Origin: Microcyclospora pomicola
Lineage: Eukaryota > Ascomycota > Dothideomycetes > Capnodiales
Length of the DNA stretch: 64,000 nucleotides
Direction of reading: 5' to 3'
Assembly (NCBI GenBank): GCA_002786065.1
Contig: NHNY01000031.1
Span: 187,510-251,509 of the forward strand
Shown in pieces: positions 11,410 to 22,032 of this stretch. The notes beneath the pieces are model-generated. The model did no database searches, was not told the DNA's origin, and was given only the letters and a program-made list of their open reading frames with translations. Every line of letters starts with the position of its first letter. Position 1 is the first letter of the stretch. Made by a program: the position numbers and the translations under genes.

Positions 11410-12141
11410 TCACAACTTCGCGGCAGCAACGGGGACGTAAACAGCAATGCTTCCATTCCACTTCATGCCCAGCCTCTGCAGGTATGAGAAGAGCGAGCCG
11501 ACCGGGACACGACCGCCGTAAGTTCTCTGCCACATTGCGGCAAAAGATTCTGCATCCAACACATCAGCCTCACGCCCTCTGGAAACACCAAGTTTGACAT
11601 AAACCAGCGACTTACCAGCGGCCGGACCAAGCTCCGTAAATCCCAAAGCCTCCAGCATGGACGGCCACAGCACGTACAGGATCCCCAGCGCGATCACCGT
11701 GCATACCACACGTGTGAGGATCGGATGCTCTTTCGCGAGATCCGCCGCGATCTCCGCAATCTTGGCCGCTTCATCGTAGACTCTGTGGAAGGCGGCATGC
11801 ATCGCCGGACCAAGCGCACTTCCACGTTCGAGGACTTTTTCCAAGATGGCGAGTACACGTTCGGCGATCGAGCGATTCCACCAGCCTGCTTCATGTACGA
11901 TGGCGTCGAGGTCCGCCTGGAGGGGTTTGCCAGACATCGTGGCATTGCACAAGGTTGTTACCAACTTGTCTGCTACCTCATCCTTCGGAAGACGGGTCTT
12001 GCCAGGCTGCGAGAGGGAAGCCTTTTCGCTTTCGTAGAGGTAGTGCGAGACGGGTTGGGTGCTGGTGGGACGACTACGTGACTGGACGGTGTTGTCGTCG
12101 TCGTCGGAGCCGGATAGGCACTGGCGGAGAGCGCGGAGCAT
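11410..12141 (-). CDS. Small conserved fungal membrane protein
   Basis: Two exons, 12141-11616 and 11549-11410, separated by a 66-nt intron (GTAAGT...GCAG), giving 221 residues. The intron is a multiple of three with no stop, so the unspliced frame reads through with 22 extra residues. I prefer the spliced form because it joins GPAA directly to ESFAAMWQ, restoring a compact tail that ends YGGRVPVGSLFSYLQRLGM, a pattern I associate with small fungal proteins loosely compared to interferon-induced 6-16. One hydrophobic segment lies at about residues 145-170 (TRVVCTVIALGILYVLWPS). The N-terminal region is polar and helical. Location is a membrane, possibly mitochondrial or ER; function unknown. 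Confidence 0.72.
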   Translation of the reverse strand: MLRALRQCLSGSDDDDNTVQSRSRPTSTQPVSHYLYESEKASLSQPGKTRLPKDEVADKLVTTLCNATMSGKPLQADLDAIVHEAGWWNRSIAERVLAILEKVLERGSALGPAMHAAFHRVYDEAAKIAEIAADLAKEHPILTRVVCTVIALGILYVLWPSMLEALGFTELGPAAGKSLVYVKLGVSRGREADVLDAESFAAMWQRTYGGRVPVGSLFSYLQRLGMKWNGSIAVYVPVAAAKL

Positions 12142-15100
12142 TGTTGCAAGTGAGTGGGTGGGATTGATGTGGTGTGTCTAGATGAATCGACAATGCTCCG
12201 CGAGCTCGCTTTATAGACGTAGACACTGACCTACACACCGGTGAACGCGAAGCTGCAGCAAACAGTTGGGCATGTTCTGGCACAGCTGCAGCTTGTCGAG
12301 ACAGGGGCGCAGCAATGGGCGCTTACACTTGACAGCTCATTTGAGCCTGCGTTTACCAAGTCGCTGAGAGCCAGACGACTGCGCATTCAAACTGCTCTGG
12401 TCCAGCATACTTTCCAGAATTGGTTGGCGAGCGATTGACGATCTGTCGCCGGTGTCGCTGTCGTGGCCTTGCACAGCCAGAATCCAGCCTGGTGGGACAA
12501 ACAGGGGTAGCTTCTGCTGGCAGCTCAATTGCAGATGCACATCAACATACTCAGCGGTATGGGCCAGTGAGATCGCACCAGATGATGAAGTGCAGATGCG
12601 ATGCACAATTTTTGCTCTTCCAAACTACCCGATGCATAAACACCTCGTTGTGGTGAACATCCACTCGAGCACGCCTCGTCGATCGCTTTCGGAAGGTCTT
12701 CGTCATGGACGACTTCCAGAATGAAGTGGAGGGCCTCACCACCCATGGTTGAACCACAGAGACGCCTCAGCGCCATTCGGTCTCGAGCCTGACGGGGTGT
12801 GGTCCGTCGTCCTGTCGTCCGATGACGACCGGATGTCTGTCCCCTCCCAACGGATGCTGGTGGGAAATCGCACAGAGAGGGGGAAGCTCCGCCGAGCACA
12901 GGGCGAGAGTACCTCTACTTGATGCAGGGACGGGGTTAGGAGTTGAAACACACAGCTATAGGTACCTATTCAACTATATGTAGGTACGTACATGTCTCAA
13001 AAAGCAAAGAACGTGTAGATGCAGTAGCGCTTCGCAAGATCATGAAACACTACCTACCTACCCGACGTCGGCTGTGAGGAGAGGTGCTTACATTGCTGTG
13101 CATGTACCTGTGCCTGTACCTGTATCTCGTCGAAGAGGAAGAAGTAACCCGTGAAGGTAGAGGGCTGCTCAACTCCACAGCAGACGGGCCACGAAGGTTC
13201 GAGATTCCGCATCCTCATAAAATAGGCCTGTGACTTACCCCATGCGGACATGATATCTGGATGCCACGAGACCTAGGCATCGCCACTCATGGCTGAACAT
13301 GCGAAATACCGGGTCACTACTATGGTATATCTGTAGATGGCGAGGGCTGCTTCTAGTCTATAGGCTGCCGAGGAGAATAATAAGCCGTGCACGAACGCAG
13401 ATCATCATGCAAACCAGCAAATCGACCTTGGCAGCCACGTGCATGCACCCCGAGACTTTATCTAGAGAAGCACGAACAAAAGTAGTTGCGCAAGCAGAAG
13501 TGTATGCAACGCGCAGACGAACGATCTCTAGGCGGACGTGCTGTGCGACCACGCCACATCGATGCGTTAAAGTGGCTTGGAATCTGTGCACATCTCGAAG
13601 GGGGCGGAGAATACTGTGTAAGGTACCCAGCAGCAGGTTTGCAGGGAGCGGGAAGTACATTTCCAATAGTAGATCTTGACCATGGCCAGATCGCGAGTTC
13701 TGTGTAACAAAGTCGGACCCAGCATTGTGTTCACGGGTACCCCGTACGAACTAATAAAATATTACTGATCCCAAGCTGCGGCATTACAACAATGGCACGC
13801 CAGGTCAGACTATTTTAGACCCTGGAGCCAACAGTCCGAATGCTTGTGCGGGTTCCAGTCCGTTGGGAAGTGACAGACAAGCAGAATTTGCAGAATTTGG
13901 TATATCCCCCTGTCATTGATCCCAGCTTAGGGACATGAGAAGCAGGTGGTGTGACTCACTTGCCACCCTGAATCAATGTTGGAAAGCCGGTAGCCGAGAT
14001 TAAATATGCATGAGATGACTTGCGCTGTTCCGCCATCCTGGACAGGCTGGTATGGACGATATCCGCAATCGATGCCATCTGACCATGTCTCTCAAACTGT
14101 GAGGCAGGAGTGCATGATGGATAGTAGCAGTGCATGTGAGCTACAGTACTACAGTACTATACTTATGCACATGTACATGGAGATGCTCGATCGGGGCAGC
14201 TTGATCGCAGATCCTGCTCAAGATCAGTATACGTACTGCGTGAACTTCATGTGGAGTTGCCGAGGGGCTTTGCTGATTGGGCCGGAGTGTTCGGAGAGAG
14301 CTGCGGTTCTGTTTTCTCCAACAGGTAACTTGACTGAAGCTATCGTAGCTAAGCTCCGCGATGCGAAAATGCTTTGGGAACTAGCAAGGACAAAGACGAT
14401 CATGCTGTGTAGGCCGTTGTGGTGTGTCGAAGGTTCTTGATGTCATTTCACCAACGGTGACACTTGACACACGACGTGGCGCATGAGAACTGGGATCTGG
14501 ACAACTCTAAAGAGCGCGGTCAAGACAGGAAACGGTCGTGCTGTTGATGATGAGCGTAGTGGAGTCTGGGCTTTTGGCTGAACCGTTGGACTCGGCAGGG
14601 CTACTGTCGTAGTGCAAGACGTTCAAAGTCAAAACGAGCGGAGATCGGCACGAACGACATCTCGACGTCCCGCGCCAGCCTGGCATCGACCTGGCCCAGT
14701 CGGAAGGTTGCTTGATGCTGGCGTTCCTGGCATCTGGCGAGGTACCATGGACAATACAATGCTCTCTTGCCGTCCATCAGGAACAGTGGTCAGCAGCCGC
14801 GGCTGGTTTCAGGTCCAGGTACAGCACTGCTGGATGGCGCCTGTAGGAGGTGTCACCGCCCGCTTCTGCCGTGTGGGAATGCGCCATGACGACCCGTAGT
14901 CAGACACAACGGTGAGCGACGGAAGCAGTCGAGCATGGATTGCTGGGTGGTGTGCGAGGCCCCAGCCACACCGTTGGATACATTGTGCATGGGATGAAGT
15001 CAAACGATGCTTTCAGTCGGTCGATGCTCGTCACATGTTCGAGCGTCGACGCCTGCATCCAGCAATTGTGCGGGGAAGTGGAGGGACGCGGGCTTCGCTA

Positions 15101-15431
15101 CACACCCTGGTCCCAGTCCTAGTCGCCGCCTCCATCTCACACCTGGTACGTCCAGCGTCTCTAGGCTGACCCGACACCCCACAAGCTCGCCCATGATCCA
15201 GCTTTGGGCCTGCACAACTCTCATCATCCGCGCCACCGCTACTCGATTCCGTCCAGCACCTGGCAGACCAGTCGAAACTCAATCTGCCGAGGTCAGTGGC
15301 CTCAATGCTATATCATCCTTCACCTCCACAGGCGTCAGTGCCGTCGTGCGAGGCCTCTGAGTCTTCAGCGGACGAGCTGTACCTGCGAACGTCTACGGCA
15401 GCAACCTGGCCATCACCGCTCATAAGGTATC
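12142..15431. other. Gene-poor interval, 3.3 kb
   Basis: No confident gene. On the minus strand at 12337-12951 several overlapping frames have protein-like stretches but do not resolve into one gene. At 13055-13251 a minus-strand frame begins ATGTCCGCATGGG followed at once by GTAAGT, resembling a first exon, but I found no partner. Copies of TAGGTAC/GTACCTA cluster at 12958-13070. At 14006-14440 a 144-codon plus-strand ORF has no recognisable features. The last few hundred bases must hold the promoter of the rhodopsin-like gene. Confidence 0.4.
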
Positions 15432-16860
15432 ATGCCAGGCAACATCCAGAATTATCCGCCCTCGGTCATCTTCTCATGGCCCCCAGCCAACTATGTTGAT
15501 CCGGTCCAGGATACATGGCTGGTGCCATATGCCGGGGTGATGCAGGCCTTGACCACCCTCTTCATTGCGTTGCGCCTGTTCCTACGGCTCCGGAATCAAG
15601 CAGGACCTTTCGGTCTGGATGATGTGAGTTGCTCCGACTGTCCTCTGTTTTGGATTTTTACAGATCACACAGCTGACGCCACCGCCAGTGGATGCTGATT
15701 CCTGCGTTCCTCACATCCACCATGTTCTCGATCATATGCATCATCTCGGTCAAGCATTATGGCATCGGTCGGCATATCTGGGACGTGGAATACGACAAGT
15801 TCGAAGGCCTGGCTTTGCTAGCCTGGCTCAACGAATGCGCATTCCTGATCGCTACCACGTCCGCCAAAACCTCGGTCCTTCTCTTCCTGCGAAGATTCGC
15901 TCACGGCACCTATGCCAAGCGATGGAAGATCGCCATCGTCTGTGCTGTCGCCTTCGCATGGGCATACACCACGGCATGTATATTAGTTCTTCTATGCACG
16001 TGTCGACCTGTGAGCGCATACTGGAAAGCTTTCGACATTGAGTACGCCTTAAATAACAAATACTACTGCGCCGACACCCGCGCGATTAACATCATCAACG
16101 GCGTCATGACCGTCACCAGCGACCTTTACTCCGTTCTTCTACCTATGGCCATGCTGTGGAACTTTGATTGCCCCCGCCGCCAGAAGATCGGTAGGTCGAT
16201 TGCTCCTTGCACCAATACCTGTGCATTCTTGCTGACATGAAGACCCTAGCACTAAATCTCATGTTCTCTATTGGACTGATTGTCGTGGCTGTCGGCTCAG
16301 TGAGGACCTACTTCCTGTATCAACTTGGTTACACGCCAGACCCTTCCTGGTTGGGATACAAAATCTATTTCTGGAGCAACACGGAGATCCAACTGAGTAT
16401 CATATGTGCTGTAACCCCAGCTTTGCGAGTCTTCTTCCGCCAATACGTGCGCCACTCGGTCCTCCCTAGAACGGTCGAACCGACCGGTTCGAATTTCGAC
16501 GAGGATCCGAACGAGAAATCTCGCTTCAGCTACATTGAAGCCATCAAAGCCTTCCCGCGACGCATGCAGTCGACCAATAACCGTCCGGCCGCGCTCGAGA
16601 AGTCGGTTGAGGAGCAGGAGCCGGTGGACGAAGAGGAAGAAGAAGTGTACGAGAAGCGTCCAGCCACCGCGATGGTGACGCCGGTGGAGCCCGTCATCCG
16701 GACCGCCGAGGAGTACGAGGCGTACGCCATTCGAAACCTGCAAAAATGCAAATCAGTAGCCCGAGGCTCGGTGATCCGACATTCCGACATAAGTAGTAAC
16801 AATGGTCCCCCGTCGGCATCGATAGCTCCTGACTATTGGGATGCCTTGGAGAAGTGCTGA
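15432..16860 (+). CDS. Fungal rhodopsin-like integral membrane protein (7 TM)
   Basis: Three exons, 15432-15623, 15689-16190 and 16250-16860; introns of 65 and 59 nt keep phase, giving 434 residues. The N-terminal 290 or so residues hold about seven hydrophobic segments with the layout of the fungal rhodopsin-domain family often found in PTH11-like proteins: FIALRLFLRLR at the end of TM1, LDD before TM2, a Cys in the loop after TM4 region, and TSDLYSVLLPM before the later helices. No CFEM domain precedes it. The cytosolic tail is acidic (EEEEE run) and Ser/Pro-rich. It probably sits in the plasma membrane; a receptor role is known for some relatives but is only inference here, and no retinal-type Lys is claimed. 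Confidence 0.88.
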
Positions 16861-17843
16861 GTTGAATGAAAAGAAAACCCCTCCAATAATGTGTTATGAT
16901 ACAAATGAAACGCGATACCTGAATGTAATGTGAAAAATGTCACATCGAGTTCTGTAATGCGTTTCTACTTACTCGCCAATACTCAAGTAGCGGTTTGAAC
17001 CGCAATAGCTCCAGGGAAGCAAAACATGCTCCCGAATTTTCATACGTAGCCGATTTCCTGAATCCTGTCTCGGTGAAGGGTGTGAGTGCTCGATCACAGC
17101 ACGCCCTGATCACATCTGCCGAGCTGACAATAGATCCGGAGCATAATACATGCATGCATGCAGGGAAGCAGGGAAGATATGCTGCGGGTAGCTATATGCC
17201 GTGGTGCAGATTATGCGTACCTATCGGATGGTATCGAGCTATGGTAGAGGTATTGGTGAACGATATGTGCGCGGCATATCGAGTAATAACTTGGTAACTT
17301 ATCACCACTTCCCCAGCAAGACCGCCTACGCACTCGGCACACGTCTGATCTTGCTTTGGGAATGAACCTGGGATTTGGACATCTTCAACCTTCGGCATAT
17401 GTACCTAGCATATACCACATGTATCAATGCAGTGAAGAGTTTTCGATCTAAGGTATGATCTGGTCCTATCTCCGTAAACCCCGATGCACGATTGGAGTTG
17501 TATCTGCCATGCATCATCCAAAGTTCCAATGACCGACAACGGCAATGATCTTGTGAGGTCCATTCGGCATCTAACCTTCATCACACACCTATGAATATCA
17601 TCGTGTCAATTCTACACCAAGATTACAGCTTCTCAAGCTCATCGACCATTGTTTGTATTGCGCTCCGAATTTCGTAAGAGTCCCACAGTGAGGACTTGAC
17701 CGCTACATGTACCTCTGCCGCTGACGTAGCAGCTACATTACACGGCCTTGTACTGTACATTATACAGCATTGAAGCATTTACGCACTGTCATACTTCTTC
17801 TTGCCCCGTTGTGATCTTCAACCCAACAATCGGATAATCGACC
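16861..17843. other. Intergenic, no gene seen
   Basis: About 1 kb between the rhodopsin-like gene and the aldo/keto reductase. Only short unconvincing frames; the promoter of the reductase should lie in the last few hundred bases. Confidence 0.45.
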
Positions 17844-19024
17844 ATGGCGCCCAAGACGACACTCACCAGCCCCTTCGGCAAAGTGGACTTCAACGACACA
17901 TCCGACCCAGTCATCCGAGGCATCCAGGAGACCAAAGTCGAGTATCGCCGCCTGGGCAACTCGGGGTTAAAGGTCTCTGTTCCCATCCTTGGTGCAATGA
18001 GCTTCGGACACCAAGCATGGCAGCCATGGGTGCTGGAGGAAGCCGAAGCGTTGCCCTTGCTCAAGGCCGCGTATGATCGCGGGCTCAACACCTGGGACAC
18101 GGCGAATGTTTACAGCAACGGCGTGAGCGAGGAGATTATCGGGATGGCGATCCGGAAGTACCAGATCCCGCGCAATAAGCTTGTTATTTTGTCGAAGTGC
18201 AATGCGTACGTGGGCGAGCAACCCGACGTCAAGGGCATCAAGTATGGGCGACGGATCGCTGAGAGTAAAGACTATGTCAATCGTGGTGGGCTGTCGAGGA
18301 TCGCGATCTTTGAGCAAGTCGAGGCGAGCTTGAAAAGGCTGGGACTGGAGTATTTGGATCTACTCCAGATCCATCGCTTCGATCAAGAAACCCCCATCGA
18401 GGAGACGATGGAGGCGTTGCACGATCTGGTCAAGTCTGGCAAAGTCCGCTATATCGGCGCGAGCTCGATGTGGACACATCAGTTCGCGATGATGCAGTTC
18501 GCCGCTGAGAAGCATGGTTGGACGAAGTTCATTTCAATGCAGGTATGGAAGTTCATGGTCTCTCTGCTTCTGCTACACTTTATTAATTGAACCTCTAGAA
18601 TCATTACAACCTTCTCTACCGCGAAGAAGAACGCGAGATGATCCCCTTCTGCAACAAGACCGGCGTTGGCTTGATCCCGTGGGCACCACTATGCCGTGGC
18701 CATCTTGCTCGCCCGCCACAAGCCCATGGCAGCACGACTCGGTCGGCGGGAGAACAGAAGATGTCCATGTTTACGACAGGGCAGAGCGAGTCCGACAAGG
18801 AGGTGATCAGACGCGTCCAAGAGCTGGCGGAGAAGAAAGGATGGAAGATGTCACATGTGGCACTGGCGTGGATATGCTCCAGAGTCAGCTCTCCCATCTG
18901 TGGATTTTCGAGCGTCGATAGGATGGATGAGGCTCTGGAAGCGAGAGGGAAGACCTTGACGGAAGAAGAACAGGAGTATTTAGAGGAGCCTTATACGACT
19001 CGGGATGTGCAGGGCCATCACTGA
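17844..19024 (+). CDS. Aldo/keto reductase
   Basis: Two exons, 17844-18542 and 18599-19024, with a 56-nt intron in phase 0 (CAG before GTATGG, acceptor CTCTAG), giving 374 residues. The (alpha/beta)8 aldo/keto reductase family is clear. The catalytic tetrad can be placed at Asp85 and Tyr90 ([10 protein letters not shown]), Lys118 (VILSKCN) and His177 (LLQIHRFD). The splice restores [14 protein letters not shown], which is typical of the family, and the C-terminal part carries a [11 protein letters not shown] cofactor-binding helix region. It should use NADPH to reduce aldehydes or ketones in the cytosol. It resembles the aryl-alcohol-dehydrogenase-like branch more than beta-subunit channel proteins. 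The natural substrate cannot be read from the sequence; neighbours do not suggest a pathway. Confidence 0.94.
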
Positions 19025-19357
19025 TGATACGAAATGCATTTATACAGGTAGCTTTGCAACCGCATTGGCTCTGGTAAAATATAGTATGTAAGCACGGTAC
19101 AACCAAGCACGTAACCCAAGAACCGCGAATATGCCAGAGAGAATGCCACAGACAAACAGGCTGCTAGTGATCATGTGAAATCATGAAGTGCAAAAGAACT
19201 GCATGCAAAGGACGATTGGAACAAAGTGCTTGCAGCACAGAAGGCGTGACTTCGTATTCGAGCGGCGCGTCGTGGCGCGTCACCGCGAAAGTCAAAGTCA
19301 CCGGCCCATGTACTACACCTCCCTGCAATCTATCGAGCCATACCTGATCCTCAACCC
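19025..19357. other. Intergenic, promoter of ORC1
   Basis: About 330 bases between the aldo/keto reductase stop and the ORC1 start; no gene. It contains an ACGCGTCA-like stretch around 19265-19280 (GGCGCGTCGTGGCGCGTCACCGCG), which resembles MluI-box-like cell-cycle elements, but this is suggestive only. Confidence 0.35.
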
Positions 19358-21658
19358 ATGATGCCTCCGAAGCGGAAAAGAACCAAACTCGAGCAGGCAA
19401 GACACATCCTCAATGGCGGAGGCGTGCTGCGCGAAGACTCCGATGACGAGCTCGGCATCGAAGACCATCCCTGGGAATGGATTTACGACCCCGACTCCAA
19501 AGCCACCGATGCGCGACAAGTCATTGGAGCCCGAATGGGCAACTTTACATGCTACGCCGGCGATGCGGTGTTCTTGAAGTCACCGAACAACAACGAAGCC
19601 TGGGTGGCTATTATCTACGATTTCTTCGAAGGCGAGACCGAAGATGATGGCGGCGATGTGGTGGTCCAGAAACAGGCGAACATCATGTGGTTCGTGTCGG
19701 AGAAGGAAATCACAGGCAAGCGAAAACGTACCGATGCGCTTCCTCTCGAGCTGTATGCTACGACCGACATGGATGCCAACCCATTGGCGTCGATCAATGG
19801 CAAGGCGACCGTCTTGTCGAAAAAGCAGTTCGATGCGAAGTATCCCAGCGGGAAGATTTTGAAGACATCGAAGGCCCACGGCAAGACATTCGTGTGTCGC
19901 AGAGGTGTCAATACTCGCACTGCGACGTACACGGAGGAGTTCGCGTGGGAGGATGTATACAATGGCAAGGACGACATTGACAAGCTGATTGCGCTCATCA
20001 CCAGTCAGACGGTCAAGACACGTAAGCGCAAGGCATTGAAGAGTGTCAAGGAAGACGATCCGGACGATTTTGTTGCTGCCGACGGTGATGGCGATCAACC
20101 TACCACCCCTCGGAAGAAAAAGAGGAAGCTGAACTCTGCGACACCGACTCCCTCCCGGGCGAAACAGCTTACGCCTCGCAAATTCTCTACTCCTACCGGA
20201 AGAAAGATCGTTACGAAGAAGCCACTTGAATTCACACCTCTGGGTACGCGTATGCTGTCGCCTTCGCAATTGCAAGCTTCGCCGTATCAGACTGCCAGGT
20301 CAACGTTACACGTCTCCGCAGTTCCGCATGCATTGCCCTGTCGTGAGTCGGAGTTCGAGACAGTCTACAACAGCCTTGAAGCAGCCATCACAGCCGGAAC
20401 TGGAGCCTGCATTTACATTTCTGGCACACCGGGCACTGGAAAGACCGCGACAGTACGAGAAGTCGTAGCGAGCTTACAGGCTGCAGTGTCGGAAGAACAG
20501 CTAGACGATTTCTACTTCGTCGAGATCAACGGCATGAAAGTCACGGAACCGCACCAGTCATACAGCCTATTATGGGAAGCACTCAAAGGTGATAGAGTGA
20601 GCCCAGCACATGCTCTAGAGCTTCTGGAACGAGAGTTCACCACGCCGAGCCCACGACGAGTACCTTGTGTTGTGCTGATGGACGAACTGGATCAATTAGT
20701 CACACGCAATCAGGGTGTCATGTACAATTTCTTCAACTGGCCGCAATTGCGACATTCAAGGTTGATCGTACTCGCTGTGGCAAACACGATGGATTTGCCC
20801 GAACGAACATTATCCAACAAAATCAGTTCTCGACTGGGCCTCAGTCGCATCACATTCCCTGGCTATACACATACCCAGCTCATGACGATCATTCAGTCCC
20901 GACTGGAGGGCATAGGGCAGGTGATTGTGGAGCCAGACGCAATTCAATTCGCCAGTCGAAAGGTAGCCGCAGTATCTGGTGATGCGCGTCGAGCACTGGA
21001 TGTGTGTCGGAGAGCGGTGGAACTTGCAGAACAAGAGACCTTGCCTGCCATTGCTGGGAAGGAGAACCAAGCTCCGGACACTCCCAGCAAGACACCCGGA
21101 CGCCAGAAACCAGATGCAGCTTCCGCTATGGTACGAAAGCAAGGCGTCGTGACCATCCAAACTATCAAGCGCGCCATTAACGAAGCCACTTCAACTCCTC
21201 TGGCAGCACACTTGCGCTCTTTACCATTGGCGAGTAAGCTCCTTCTAGCAGCGTTGCTGACACGCTTGCGGCGGACGGGCATTACTGAATCCACACTCGC
21301 GGATGTGTTGGACGAAGCACGCAAGATGGGTATCATGTCATCGAACAAGCAATTGGAGCTTTACCTGTTGGCACCGCCTATGGTTGTAGCAGAAGCCGAT
21401 GACGATCTGGGCGCGGCGCCTAACACACCTTCGAAGCGAGGGCGGAAGGCAGCACCAAGCAAGTTCGCTGTTGAACATGCAGCACGTGTGCTGGGTATGG
21501 CTGCTGCCGCGAGGGAACTGGCGGAGGCGGGCATCATAGGTGTAGAGAGTAAGCATGGTGGAAGAGTCGGTCGCGTTCGTCTTAGTGTCAATGAGGAGGA
21601 TGTCAGAGGTGCCTTACGAGACGATGAAGAGAGCAGAGGACTTGGCTTCGCTGCTTGA
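19358..21658 (+). CDS. ORC1: Origin recognition complex subunit 1
   Basis: Single-exon gene of 766 residues; two ATGs stand in tandem at 19358 and 19361, so the start could be either. A BAH domain covers about residues 50-215. A basic, Thr/Pro-rich linker with TPRKKKRKL-type nuclear signals follows. The AAA+ ATPase domain begins at about residue 310: Walker A GTPGTGKTA is near 356 and Walker B VVLMDELDQ near 438, with sensor-1 (VANTMD) and an arginine-containing segment (NKISSRLGLSRITF) after it. A winged-helix region (LPLASKLLLAALLTRLRRTG) closes the protein. As in other eukaryotes it should bind origins as part of ORC and, with Cdc6, load Mcm2-7. The length is shorter than yeast Orc1 (914), mostly through the linker. 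Confidence 0.96.
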   Translation: MMPPKRKRTKLEQARHILNGGGVLREDSDDELGIEDHPWEWIYDPDSKATDARQVIGARMGNFTCYAGDAVFLKSPNNNEAWVAIIYDFFEGETEDDGGDVVVQKQANIMWFVSEKEITGKRKRTDALPLELYATTDMDANPLASINGKATVLSKKQFDAKYPSGKILKTSKAHGKTFVCRRGVNTRTATYTEEFAWEDVYNGKDDIDKLIALITSQTVKTRKRKALKSVKEDDPDDFVAADGDGDQPTTPRKKKRKLNSATPTPSRAKQLTPRKFSTPTGRKIVTKKPLEFTPLGTRMLSPSQLQASPYQTARSTLHVSAVPHALPCRESEFETVYNSLEAAITAGTGACIYISGTPGTGKTATVREVVASLQAAVSEEQLDDFYFVEINGMKVTEPHQSYSLLWEALKGDRVSPAHALELLEREFTTPSPRRVPCVVLMDELDQLVTRNQGVMYNFFNWPQLRHSRLIVLAVANTMDLPERTLSNKISSRLGLSRITFPGYTHTQLMTIIQSRLEGIGQVIVEPDAIQFASRKVAAVSGDARRALDVCRRAVELAEQETLPAIAGKENQAPDTPSKTPGRQKPDAASAMVRKQGVVTIQTIKRAINEATSTPLAAHLRSLPLASKLLLAALLTRLRRTGITESTLADVLDEARKMGIMSSNKQLELYLLAPPMVVAEADDDLGAAPNTPSKRGRKAAPSKFAVEHAARVLGMAAAARELAEAGIIGVESKHGGRVGRVRLSVNEEDVRGALRDDEESRGLGFAA

Positions 21659-22032
21659 GGTCGTTGTCCTTTCCCCATTTTTACTTCGTGTACGGAGCGC
21701 GTCACGAGCGTCACGAAGGTCCCTAGCCTTATATCAAGGCTACGATCATGGAAGAATTTATGATACACATATGTGAGTTGATGAAGCTGTAGCACGGGTG
21801 TACTTATACAAGGACTTGTCTTAACGGAAATACGCAAAAGAAAAGATCAGAGGTGAATGTGAACATTTCAGTGGGTGGCGAAAAGCATGTGAACGTTCTA
21901 CGAAGCACTTTCCAAATTCCCTTCCCTTGCTCTTGCCCTGGCATCGCTGGCCCACGGCAACCCTTCTCGCAACCAACGTCTCCGTAGACTGTACGACGCA
22001 CTGTACTCATCCAACTCCGCCACAAGACCAAG
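21659..22032. other. Intergenic, no gene seen
   Basis: About 370 bases between ORC1 and the next plus-strand gene; it should contain the ORC1 terminator and the next promoter. Confidence 0.4.

Noticed and set aside
14006-14440. 144-codon plus-strand ORF
   Set aside because: No domain, uneven composition, no partner exons; kept only as a note in the gene-poor interval.
19580-20275. 231-codon minus-strand ORF
   Set aside because: Lies wholly antisense to ORC1, which has clear BAH and AAA+ motifs.
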